Origin: Henriciella sp.
Lineage (GTDB): Bacteria; Pseudomonadota; Alphaproteobacteria; Caulobacterales; Hyphomonadaceae
Assembly (NCBI GenBank): GCA_017642885.1
Contig: JAEPOM010000001.1
Location: 248,001 to 312,000, forward strand
DNA length: 64,000 bases
Reading direction: 5' to 3'
Shown: in pieces, positions 9,167 through 17,550 of the stretch
How the letters are laid out: the number at the start of each line of letters is the position of its first letter
Numbering within the stretch: position 1 is the stretch's first letter
Made by a program: the position numbers and the translations under genes
Notes under the pieces: generated by a model
What the model saw: only the letters and a program-made list of their open reading frames with translations
Databases searched by the model: none
Told to the model about the DNA's origin: nothing

Positions 9167-9610
9167 TTAAACCGAAAACGCACTCTCACGTGCCACGGTC
9201 AGGTGTGGGGCGCCGTCGCTGGTCTTTTTCCAAGACACACCTTCAGGCGATACCATAGCCGTTACCCTTTGCCGAAAGGCAGAAAAGCTCTCCCAGTCAA
9301 CCACATCGACAGGGTCGTCAAAGTGCAGGGTCAGCTCATACCCTTCGCCGCCATGTAATTCGCGAACGGCATGGACACGGCCTCGAAAGGCTCGCTTCAG
9401 ATAGGCCCCGCTGACACGCTCTCCGACTTGCCAGCAAGCTTCAGGTTCGTTCGACAGTCGGGCGGCGGCGGTGTTCCAGTCGCGAAACCCCATCTCACAC
9501 GCGACTTGCTCGAGCGCGGCCGCATAGCTGAGCTTCGTCTCGCTATTTGCTTTGAGTTCGCGCGCACGGGCCTTTGCCTGCACGCGGGTATAAATGTGCT
9601 GTATCATCAC
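9167..9610 (-). CDS. Glyoxalase-related domain protein
   Basis: This 147-residue protein begins with KARARELKANSETKLSYAA and MGFRDWNTAAARL (residues about 12-51), the pattern of the glyoxalase-related N-terminal domain found in small proteobacterial proteins and in some glyoxalase fusions. The remainder is a beta-rich segment (CWQVGERVSGAYLKRAFRG, residues 59-77) of unknown role. No metal-binding glyoxalase residues can be identified, so enzymatic activity is not claimed. An AAAGGA box precedes the start at good spacing. Confidence 0.65.
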   Translation of the reverse strand: MMIQHIYTRVQAKARARELKANSETKLSYAAALEQVACEMGFRDWNTAAARLSNEPEACWQVGERVSGAYLKRAFRGRVHAVRELHGGEGYELTLHFDDPVDVVDWESFSAFRQRVTAMVSPEGVSWKKTSDGAPHLTVARESAFSV

Positions 9611-9818
9611 AGCGTCCTTTCACAATTCCAGTGTGGTCCAGCGAAGGGCGGGGCTCGCATTGCCGCCAGACCAGAAGTGAAAAGGTCTGCGATAGGCCGG
9701 AAAATCCGGGAGGTCTTCACCAAGGACTTTCGTCCAGCGAGCGGCAGGCGCCTCAACCGAGGCGCTCCCTTACGCGAGAAAGCGGGGAAAGGTCAACTCA
9801 AGGTGCTCAAATACCTGA

Positions 9819-11678
9819 TCAGGCTTTTTCCTTGTCGCCGTCCATAATCTCCATCATCCGGTCGTGCAGCTCGGCTTCCCAGGTCTCTGATCGTTCGCGG
9901 ACGCGGCTGACATAAGCCTCGTTCTCGTGCGCCGGTATGTCCATGTCGTAGACGTCAGCAACCTCAATCATTGATTGCTGATCCATCTCATGGAATGCCA
10001 TTTTCATTTCATCCGCTGCATCGCGCGGGACGCCCATTGCTTCGAACGCAGAACGCCCAATTCTGAGCGAGCTGTCATAGGTTTCACGAATGATGTCGCG
10101 GCATCCATGCGCCCATAGCTCGTAGACGTGATGGCGATCGACGGCCCGGGCGATCACGTGCAGATCGGGGAAATTGCGAGCGGCGTAAGCGACGAGTTCA
10201 GTAATCTGTTCCTTATCATCAATAGTGACGATGAGCATTTTCGCCTTGTCGATCCCGGCCGCATGCAACAGGTCCGGCCGGGTTGCATCGCCAAAATAAG
10301 CGTGGCTGACCCCGTAGGTTCGCAGGATATCAAGCTGCTTGGAGCTGTAATCGATCACCGTCGAGGTATAGCCAGCGGTCCGCAACATGCGGTCGACGAT
10401 GCCGCCAATCCGGCCTCGGCCCGCAATAATGATCCCGTTGTTTTCAGTAATCTCATCGGCTTCAGCCTCCTGCCCGCGCGCGTAAATCCCAGCGACGATC
10501 TGATCGTAGAGAATGAACAGGAGCGGCGTGATCAGCATCGACAAGGCGACCACCAGCAAAAGTAAGCTGCCAACGGCATCCGGAATGATCCCGTTTGTGG
10601 TCGTAAAGGCGAGCAAAACGAAGCCGAATTCCCCGGCCTGCGCCAGGCCGAGGGTGAACAGCCAGCGCTGCGCCCCACGGATCTTGAAGGCCGTACCGAG
10701 CAAGAAGAGCACCGTCGCTTTCAGCAGGATCAAGCCTGCCGTCATGCTGATCACCAGGCCAAAATTCTCAGACAAGAGTTGGAAATTGATTCCTGCCCCG
10801 ACAGTGATGAAGAACAGCCCCAGCAGTAGGCCCCGGAACGGGTCGATGTCTGATTCCAATTCGTGCTTATATTCAGAGTTGGCGAGGACGACGCCCGCCA
10901 GAAACGTGCCGAGCGCAGGTGATAGACCGACCAGAGTCATCAACAGCGCGATCCCGATAACCATCAACAAAGCAGTGGCCGTGAACAGTTCGCGCAACTT
11001 GGCGCCCGCTACAAACCGGAAGATCGGTCGTGTCAGATAGTTCCCGCCCAGAATCACAGCCGCAATGGCACCGACCGTGACCAGCATGGTCTGCCAGCCG
11101 TTCAAATTCTCGACCAGGCTGATGCTATGCTCATCGCTGCCGCCAGCGGTCAGGGTCGCGACTTCCGGGAAAGCCAGAAGCGGAATGATCGCCAGCATCG
11201 GAATGAACGCGATGTCCTGGAACAGGAGCACAGAAAAGCTCGCTTGCCCGCCATCGCTCTTCATCAGGCCTTTCTCGTTCAACGTCTGCAGCACAATCGC
11301 CGTTGAGGACAGTGACAGGATCATGCCGATCACCAACGCCGTGTTCCATGATTGCCCAAACGCCATCGCCACCGACATGACCAGCAACATGGTCATCACG
11401 ACCTGCCCCCCGCCAAGCCCCATCAAGCGATTTCGCATTTGCCAAAGCAGCTTGGGTTCCAGCTCCATCCCAACGAGGAACAACATCATCACGACGCCAA
11501 ACTCGGCAAAATGCTGTAGCGCCACGACGTCGACCTGTAGCAGGCCCAGGAGCGGACTGATGCAAATGCCCGCAATCAGGTATCCGAGCACCGATCCGAG
11601 CTTCAACCGCGTCGCGATTGGAACAGCGATGATCCCAGCACATAAGAGAATGAAGGCGAGGAGGAGAAAATCGGACAT
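9819..11678 (-). CDS. Monovalent cation:proton antiporter-2 (KefB/KefC-like) with RCK domain
   Basis: This 619-residue inner-membrane protein belongs to the CPA2 family. About 12 hydrophobic helices occupy residues 1-385, with LSSTAIVLQTL and the SPALGTFLAGVVLANSEYKHE region typical of Kef/CPA2 transporters. A cytoplasmic RCK/TrkA-N domain follows with the nucleotide-binding motif GRGRIG near residue 417 and DYSSKQLDILR after it. The closing 100 residues are charged (MKMAFHEMDQQSMIEVADVYDMD). Glutathione-gated KefC proteins have an ancillary KefF/KefG partner; none is adjacent here, so gating by glutathione adducts is uncertain. It probably moves K+ against H+. Confidence 0.92.
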   Translation of the reverse strand: MSDFLLLAFILLCAGIIAVPIATRLKLGSVLGYLIAGICISPLLGLLQVDVVALQHFAEFGVVMMLFLVGMELEPKLLWQMRNRLMGLGGGQVVMTMLLVMSVAMAFGQSWNTALVIGMILSLSSTAIVLQTLNEKGLMKSDGGQASFSVLLFQDIAFIPMLAIIPLLAFPEVATLTAGGSDEHSISLVENLNGWQTMLVTVGAIAAVILGGNYLTRPIFRFVAGAKLRELFTATALLMVIGIALLMTLVGLSPALGTFLAGVVLANSEYKHELESDIDPFRGLLLGLFFITVGAGINFQLLSENFGLVISMTAGLILLKATVLFLLGTAFKIRGAQRWLFTLGLAQAGEFGFVLLAFTTTNGIIPDAVGSLLLLVVALSMLITPLLFILYDQIVAGIYARGQEAEADEITENNGIIIAGRGRIGGIVDRMLRTAGYTSTVIDYSSKQLDILRTYGVSHAYFGDATRPDLLHAAGIDKAKMLIVTIDDKEQITELVAYAARNFPDLHVIARAVDRHHVYELWAHGCRDIIRETYDSSLRIGRSAFEAMGVPRDAADEMKMAFHEMDQQSMIEVADVYDMDIPAHENEAYVSRVRERSETWEAELHDRMMEIMDGDKEKA

Positions 11679-11826
11679 GGCGGGCGCTCGTCGATGTTAA
11701 GGTTTGAAGCGATATAGGCGCATTTTTCGCGATTGCGAAAGCTGACGAGCCGGGAACAGCTCATCCGGTTGTTCTGTCCCCCAAAACTGATGTACAAAGC
11801 CTTAGTTGAGTATTGGGAGGTGACGT

Positions 11827-13566
11827 GTGCTTAAGTGGTTTCTCGGCATCCTGGTTATTGTCGGCGTCGGCGGTGCAGCGGCCTGGTGGTGGCTGAATCG
11901 GCCTTTGATTATTCGCCATCCCGACTTTGGGACGGATTGTGCTGATCTCGTTTCTCAAGATCGCCTAGATCGCAAGGTCGACTGTATTCGCGTCTGGTAC
12001 GGCACCAATCGCAAGCTGGAAACTGGCGACGCGATGCTCGCCTCTGATGCTGCCGATGTGATTGAAGGCACGGGCGAAAATGGCGAATCCCTCCGCCTCG
12101 GTCGGGCAGATGTCTGGCTTCCCAAACTGATTGAAGATGGCGGCTCGCGCGAAAGGGGAGAAACCCCACATGTTCAGGGTCAGGCTCCGAACGACGCCGA
12201 CAAGCTCTCCGAATATGTCTTCCTGACTCGAATCACGACGAGCGGGCGCGAAACGTTCACGGCAACGCTTCAGGACGCCATCTATTATGAGGGATCTGAC
12301 GCCATCCTGTTATTTGTGCATGGCTTCAACGTGAAATTTGACGACGCGCTGGTGCGCGCGGCACAGCTCTCGAACGATCTGTCGCGCAGTGAAACCTATG
12401 ATGTCGGCATTCCCGTCCTCTATAGCTGGCCGTCTGCAGGCGAGGTTTCGATTGAGGAATATCGCGGCGATCGCGACCGCTCGATCAATTCCGCCCCTTA
12501 TCTGGAAGAGTTTCTCGATCTGATCACAGAAGACCTGGATGTCAGCCGGATCAATATTATCGCCCATTCCATGGGAAACCGCGTCCTCACCAAAGCGCTA
12601 GAGGATTATGCGCGCGATTATCTCGTGCGGCATGACCGGAATGATCTCGAGTTTCGGATCCTATTGGTGGCCGCTGATGTGGAGCGTGACGTGTTTGCCG
12701 CCGCGAATGGCGTGTTCGATAATCTCGATGCGAATGTCACAATTTACACGTCTGATACAGATCGCGCGCTCTATGCGTCGAACATTCTCAATCAGGCGAA
12801 ACGGCTGGGAGAAACCGACACTGACAAGCCGTACATTCGCAACGCGCAGAACTATCAGACGATTGATGCAACGGCCGTGACCACGCAATTGTTCGGGACG
12901 GGGCACAATTACTATTCCGACAACCCGACCATCCTTTGGGACATGATGTGCACGATCGGCGAAACGCGGCCCCAGGATCGCGCGCTCGAAATCGCACGCT
13001 ATGGCGGACTGCCAGACGGCGATCCGTATTATCGGGTCAATTCAATGATCGCGCCGCAAACCGAAGCCTGCACCTTGCATCGCTCGGCTTTCCCGGCGGG
13101 TGGTCTTGCGGTTGCCGAGCCTGAAGATGCCTCTGCACCAGAACCGGCGCCCCGCCGCGATCGCAGCCTCGCTCCGCCGCCCCCTCCGCCAGAGCCTGTG
13201 GCGGAAATGGAACCAATGGCCGATCCGCAATCGCTTCCCCTGGAAACGACATTCTATGTCGTCGACTATGAAGCTGTGGATCTGACGCCATATGAAGCTG
13301 TCCTGCGGCAAGTTCTCGACAGCGGTGAGACGATCGAATCGCTGACGATTAGTGCGTACAACGACACGGCAGGGCTGGATGCTGAGAGCCGAGTCCAAAC
13401 GGTTCGCTTTGCCAATCTCGTCCGAGACTGGTTCATCGCCAACGGGGTCGCTCCGAGTGCAATTACCACGGTCGGATATGGCGAGCAGGACCTCGCCGTT
13501 GAGACCGAAGACGGGGTGGATCAACAATTGAACCGCCGCGTCGTGATCGAAGTCGTATCGAACTAG
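11827..13566 (+). CDS. Membrane-anchored alpha/beta hydrolase (DUF900) fused to OmpA-like domain
   Basis: The 579-residue protein has one N-terminal membrane helix (residues 4-24), then a DUF900-type alpha/beta hydrolase domain. The oxyanion/HG region is LLFVHGFNVKFDDA, followed by PVLYSWPSAG and the serine nucleophile in AHSMGNR (near residue 247). A Pro-rich linker (about residues 430-470, with PPPPPPEP) leads to an OmpA-like domain ending in TVGYGEQDL and NRRVVIE, which usually binds peptidoglycan. The chosen start is GTG 11827, six bases after GGGAGG. Topology suggests an esterase held in the envelope. Its stop overlaps that of the convergent TIR-SUMF1 gene by four bases. The substrate is unknown. 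Confidence 0.85.
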   Translation: MLKWFLGILVIVGVGGAAAWWWLNRPLIIRHPDFGTDCADLVSQDRLDRKVDCIRVWYGTNRKLETGDAMLASDAADVIEGTGENGESLRLGRADVWLPKLIEDGGSRERGETPHVQGQAPNDADKLSEYVFLTRITTSGRETFTATLQDAIYYEGSDAILLFVHGFNVKFDDALVRAAQLSNDLSRSETYDVGIPVLYSWPSAGEVSIEEYRGDRDRSINSAPYLEEFLDLITEDLDVSRINIIAHSMGNRVLTKALEDYARDYLVRHDRNDLEFRILLVAADVERDVFAAANGVFDNLDANVTIYTSDTDRALYASNILNQAKRLGETDTDKPYIRNAQNYQTIDATAVTTQLFGTGHNYYSDNPTILWDMMCTIGETRPQDRALEIARYGGLPDGDPYYRVNSMIAPQTEACTLHRSAFPAGGLAVAEPEDASAPEPAPRRDRSLAPPPPPPEPVAEMEPMADPQSLPLETTFYVVDYEAVDLTPYEAVLRQVLDSGETIESLTISAYNDTAGLDAESRVQTVRFANLVRDWFIANGVAPSAITTVGYGEQDLAVETEDGVDQQLNRRVVIEVVSN

Positions 13567-15080
13567 TTGCCTGCAGGCTCGGCCACGACGCGGAACCCAA
13601 CAGAGCGATCACGAACGGAGCGTTCGTTCCGGGCGCGATTGGCCGCCCGGTGCTCAGCAGCGCCGAGACGCCAGGACCCGCCCCGCACGACGAATAGCTG
13701 GCAACCTGATTTGCTGACGACACGTCCATCACTTGGCGCGTCCGAGTAATTGTTGACATAGCAGTCCGCGACCCATTCGCGGACATTGCCTAGCATTCCC
13801 GAGATGCCGAATGGATTATCCGGAAGGCTAACCGTGTCCGCAATTCCTCCGCTCACGGCCCCCTTGCCTGGAAAGCTCGTCCCCCACCAATAGGCAGTTT
13901 CCGTTCCGCCTCTCGCTGCATATTCCCATTGGGCTTCGCTGGGCAGGCGGTACCGGCGTTCACCTTGCTGAGACAGCCAGGTCGTGTAGGCCACGGCATC
14001 ATCATAACTCACGCGCGTGACAGGCTCGCTGCTATCTCCACCTGGATCTGCGCGGCAGGCACCGGCATCGGCACAAAGCTGCCATTGCTGGCGAGTGATT
14101 TCAGTGGCGCTGATTGAAAACGGGCGCAACGTAACCTCACGCTGTGGTCCCTCATTTCCCGACCGATTCGCCTCCGAAGCGGGCGACCCCATCGTGAAAC
14201 TACCGCCTGGCAAGTCGACCATTTTCGGACAGACAGAGCAGCTCGCCGCCGCAGGCGGAGACGGTGGCTCCACGTCCGGACCTGGACCGGGCGCGGGCGG
14301 GTTGAGCGCCTGCATTCCAAACCATCCACCAATGCCCAGCACGGCAACCGCGCCAATCAGCATGGGCAGCGGGCTCGAAGACTTCTTCTTTTCCGTCTTT
14401 ATCGCCTTCTCCGCAACTGGCGCAGGCGCTGCGGGTTTGGGTGTTGGTTTCGGCTCCGGCGTTTTTGGTGCGGGTGTAGATGCGCCCGCCGCCTGCACAG
14501 CCACCAACCGATTGCGCGCCAGTGCCGCATAATGACCGTCAGGATAACGACTGAGATAGGCCTCGAAGTCTGCAGGATCGTCACCATCCTTGATAGACGT
14601 CCAGAACACAGTCTCGATCGTAGCGTCGTTCTGCGCTGATGGAACTGCAGGAGCCGCCGCTGCGCTCGCAGCTGTTTCGGCTGCGGTATGCTTGTCCAGT
14701 GAGCGCTTGATGTCGGCAACAAATTCCGCCCAACGCGCTTCATTGCGGTCGCCATTCCAGCCAATCAGGTCAGCGGTTTGCGTCAGCTCGAACATGATCG
14801 GCCTATCGGCCTCTTCGATCATCGCCGGTACCATCTCGCAGCTACGTTGTCCGAGCGTTGCTTCGGCGCGCACCCATTTGGATTTCACAGACGTCTGCGA
14901 CCAGAGCACCACGACGACGGCGGAGTCGCGGAGCATATTTTCAGTCACTTCATCATAGGTCTGTCCGGCGCGCAGGACCTTGTCCCACCAAACCGAAAAC
15001 CCCTCAGCCTCCAGCGCTTCGGCGATCACCTGCGCGATCGGTCGATCCGCTCTGCTATAGGATAAGAATATATGCGACAT
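13563..15080 (-). CDS. TIR domain - transmembrane - SUMF1 (FGE-like) protein
   Basis: The start at 15080 gives 505 residues beginning MSHIFLSYSRADRPIA, a bacterial TIR domain (residues 1-135). WVRAE places a glutamate at residue 73, at the site of the catalytic Glu of NAD-cleaving TIR domains (SARM1 has WVHKE), so NADase activity is plausible. A sel1/TPR-like helical piece (ADFEAYLSRYPDGHYAALA) and a Pro/Ala/Lys linker lead to one membrane helix (near residue 240-255). The rest is a SUMF1 domain (PGGSFTMGSPASE; GMLGNVREWVADCY; RGGSWRLGAAEHRAANR). The two catalytic cysteines of formylglycine-generating enzyme are replaced by Leu and His, so this domain is probably a binding module. Divergent from the four-helix membrane gene; convergent with the esterase gene. 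Confidence 0.88.
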   Translation of the reverse strand: MSHIFLSYSRADRPIAQVIAEALEAEGFSVWWDKVLRAGQTYDEVTENMLRDSAVVVVLWSQTSVKSKWVRAEATLGQRSCEMVPAMIEEADRPIMFELTQTADLIGWNGDRNEARWAEFVADIKRSLDKHTAAETAASAAAAPAVPSAQNDATIETVFWTSIKDGDDPADFEAYLSRYPDGHYAALARNRLVAVQAAGASTPAPKTPEPKPTPKPAAPAPVAEKAIKTEKKKSSSPLPMLIGAVAVLGIGGWFGMQALNPPAPGPGPDVEPPSPPAAASCSVCPKMVDLPGGSFTMGSPASEANRSGNEGPQREVTLRPFSISATEITRQQWQLCADAGACRADPGGDSSEPVTRVSYDDAVAYTTWLSQQGERRYRLPSEAQWEYAARGGTETAYWWGTSFPGKGAVSGGIADTVSLPDNPFGISGMLGNVREWVADCYVNNYSDAPSDGRVVSKSGCQLFVVRGGSWRLGAAEHRAANRARNERSVRDRSVGFRVVAEPAGN

Positions 15081-15292
15081 CGTCCCCGGCCCCTGTGTTT
15101 TGTTATGGTTAAAGCGACCTTGCCCCCAGCCATGACACAAAACTTCGTCAATCCAAAGCGGAAGTTCAGTAGATGCGCACACGGCACGGTTTCGAAAAAT
15201 CTTTTTAATACAGCCTGCAAGCGCGAAACCTTCTTGCCAGCTGCGAAGTGAACGTGTTTCGTGTGCGGGATGGACAAGCCAGGGACGGGCGC

Positions 15293-16453
15293 ATGACTTT
15301 TCGCTTCAATGACGAACTATTATTGTCGGAAGAAGACCGAGCCCTCGCCGCGCGAACTTACCCGAACGTGTTTTTCGCCTTGGATCATCCTGAACTGCGA
15401 GACGAGTTCCAGCGCGTAGATCGCGCTGCGGTGGCCGCGAAACGGAGGTCTCGATGGATTGGTTGCGCGGCATTGGTTTTTGCCACCTTGTCGCTACTCG
15501 CCTTTCCGGTTGATGTTGTCATCAAGGGGATCTGGACGAACGAAGCGGCGCACAAACCCATCCTGAACTACCTTGCCATTGCCGGTGCCTGTTTTGGCAT
15601 ATTGGCGCTAATATTCGGGAATATCGGCCTTGGCTTCGGCAAAGTGAAACGCGACTGGCTGATGAAGCGACTGATCACCGAACGCCTTCGTCAATGGCAC
15701 GCGCAATACATCGCGGCCCACTCCGTCGAAATTGCGATTGCTGCTGAGCAACCGGAAGCAAAGGCCACATGGTTGGACCAGCGCGATCTCAGCTTCAAAC
15801 GCTTCAAGCGAAACTTCATCGATCAGATTTCCAGCGAATACACCAAATACACCCACACCTCTGCTGCTGCCCATTCCGGCCAGAGCGTGACCGATCCAAA
15901 AGCCGAAACCGCGTTCTGGATTGAAGACGCTTGGGCGGGCAAAGCCGCGATGAAACCTGACAAGGCGCATCAAGACGCGCTCGACGAAATCTGTCGCGCG
16001 CTGCATGAAACCCGGATGCGCGGCCAAATTCAGTACACCAATTATGTGCTTTCCTCCGAGGGGAAGTTTTGGTCCTCGCCGTCAAAGCAGCTGCACATTC
16101 TCGGAAATCTCAGCTACTTGCTCGTCGTATTTGCGTTCGTCGCGAACTTCATCGCGCTCGGCGCTGCGGTCTGGGGACCGTTCGTAGAAAGCACCTCCGT
16201 CCTGAGCGCGCTGGCGATCGCTTTCGCAATCCTCGCCGTCGGCGTTCGGGCAATGCTGGAAGGCCTGCGTCCGCAGCGCGAGACGCGGCGGATGCAATTC
16301 TATGCAGGTGCGATCAACCGCGCCGATCGTGATTTTGATACAGCTCGTACGCATGCGAAACGCATCGCCGCTTTCGGCCAACTTGAGCGCGCTTCCTACG
16401 ATGAAATGGTCGAGTTTATCAGCTCCAACGAACGCGCGAGATTTGTGCTCTAG
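15293..16453 (+). CDS. Uncharacterised membrane protein with two helix pairs (SLATT-like)
   Basis: I do not recognise a named family with confidence. From the ATG at 15293 the protein has 386 residues (an in-frame GTG at 15248 would add 15). Two pairs of membrane helices are visible: WIGCAALVFATLSLLAFPV with ILNYLAIAGACFGILALIF, and LGNLSYLLVVFAFVANFIAL with VLSALAIAFAILAVGVRAM. Each pair is followed by a long charged helix (DWLMKRLITERLRQWHAQY; RRMQFYAGAINRADRDFDT), as in SLATT/DUF4231 two-helix effector proteins. It is divergent from the TIR-SUMF1 gene across 212 bases and shares its stop codon with the next convergent gene. A pore-forming effector or partner role is inference from neighbourhood. 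Confidence 0.7.
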   Translation: MTFRFNDELLLSEEDRALAARTYPNVFFALDHPELRDEFQRVDRAAVAAKRRSRWIGCAALVFATLSLLAFPVDVVIKGIWTNEAAHKPILNYLAIAGACFGILALIFGNIGLGFGKVKRDWLMKRLITERLRQWHAQYIAAHSVEIAIAAEQPEAKATWLDQRDLSFKRFKRNFIDQISSEYTKYTHTSAAAHSGQSVTDPKAETAFWIEDAWAGKAAMKPDKAHQDALDEICRALHETRMRGQIQYTNYVLSSEGKFWSSPSKQLHILGNLSYLLVVFAFVANFIALGAAVWGPFVESTSVLSALAIAFAILAVGVRAMLEGLRPQRETRRMQFYAGAINRADRDFDTARTHAKRIAAFGQLERASYDEMVEFISSNERARFVL

Positions 16454-17448
16454 CGACCCGCGCAGGCAGAAAGTGCCAGATCATCGACCTCAAGCGCCGC
16501 CGCGACCCGATACGGCGCATCCGTCGCAAGCATTGTAAGACCGCCATCGGCCAGGGCCTGAAACTCACTTGGATCGCCATCTGACCAATAGACATCATCC
16601 AAGCGCTCGCCCGCCCGACCAAGCGTGCCAAACGCTGTCTCGACACCGCGATTACCAATCGCTTCAAAGGCGCGGGTGTTAGGATTGCTGATCCCCATCC
16701 AGGCGACGACTTTATCAAAGTCCACCCCTTGCGCCGCCAGCTCGTCCTGGTGATCGCGGCTGTTGACGCTCGCCGTCATCATCAGATCTGGCGCGAGCCG
16801 GGCCACCTCAACAGCCTGATTATCATTATAGGTGATCAGCAAGACGTTTTCCTCAGCCTCGGCCGCGCGCACCAGCGAGATGATATTGCGAAAACTGGTG
16901 GTGGGCTTCTTGTCGAGTTCAACGATCGCGCCGGTCGACTTCGCCCAGAGCAGGACGTCGGTCAGTTTCGGAGCCTGAAACGCGGTGATCGCTCCGTCAT
17001 TGTCTTTGAGGTTCAGCGTCCGGATCGTCTCCCAGTCCGTGTCGGCAACAAAGCCGCTTCCCGTCGTTGTTCGGCCAAGGCTGCGATCGTGCATCAGGAA
17101 CAATACCCCGTCCCGGCTTTCTGCAACATCAATCTCATGGATCAGGATCCCCTGGTCGAGACCATATTGCATCGTCTCGATGGCGTTTTCGGGATAGCCT
17201 GGGGCGGGTCCGCCGCGATGTGACGCGATCAACAGGCCGCCACTCTCACGTACGCAGTCGAAGAACTCGGGCAGAGGTCCGACAGAGTATCCTTCGACAG
17301 GCTCTAACTGCGTGAGATCCGTCCGCTCAACAGACCCTTCAGCAGCGCTCTCCAAGATTTGTGGCGGGTCAAACTCCCCTGCTTCTGGCTGACACGCAGA
17401 GAGACAAAAACTCGCCACAGCGAGTGTAATTGGGAGAAGACGTCGCAT
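16450..17448 (-). CDS. Glycerophosphodiester phosphodiesterase family lipoprotein
   Basis: This 332-residue protein has a lipoprotein signal peptide ending in LSAC (Cys 19), so it should be anchored in the envelope. The GDPD fold is indicated by ASHRGGPAPGYPENAIET (residues 75-92, with the catalytic His-Arg and the metal-binding Glu-Asn pair), IHEIDVAESRDGVLFLMHD (with metal ligands and the second catalytic His) and the later KSTGAIVELDKKPTT strand. Such enzymes hydrolyse glycerophosphodiesters to an alcohol and glycerol-3-phosphate. Its stop codon overlaps that of the convergent four-helix membrane gene by four bases (CTAG). Confidence 0.88.
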   Translation of the reverse strand: MRRLLPITLAVASFCLSACQPEAGEFDPPQILESAAEGSVERTDLTQLEPVEGYSVGPLPEFFDCVRESGGLLIASHRGGPAPGYPENAIETMQYGLDQGILIHEIDVAESRDGVLFLMHDRSLGRTTTGSGFVADTDWETIRTLNLKDNDGAITAFQAPKLTDVLLWAKSTGAIVELDKKPTTSFRNIISLVRAAEAEENVLLITYNDNQAVEVARLAPDLMMTASVNSRDHQDELAAQGVDFDKVVAWMGISNPNTRAFEAIGNRGVETAFGTLGRAGERLDDVYWSDGDPSEFQALADGGLTMLATDAPYRVAAALEVDDLALSACAGR

Positions 17449-17550
17449 GCTATATCACTTTCGATTCTTGCCGAGCCTGTATCGTCAACCTACAACAATC
17501 CTCAGGCCCCGAAAGGGGCGAGAACACTACAGATTTATGGAGGATAACCG

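Noticed and set aside
14000-14300. SUMF1 domain as a diversity-generating retroelement target
   Set aside because: No reverse transcriptase or template repeat is present anywhere in the window.
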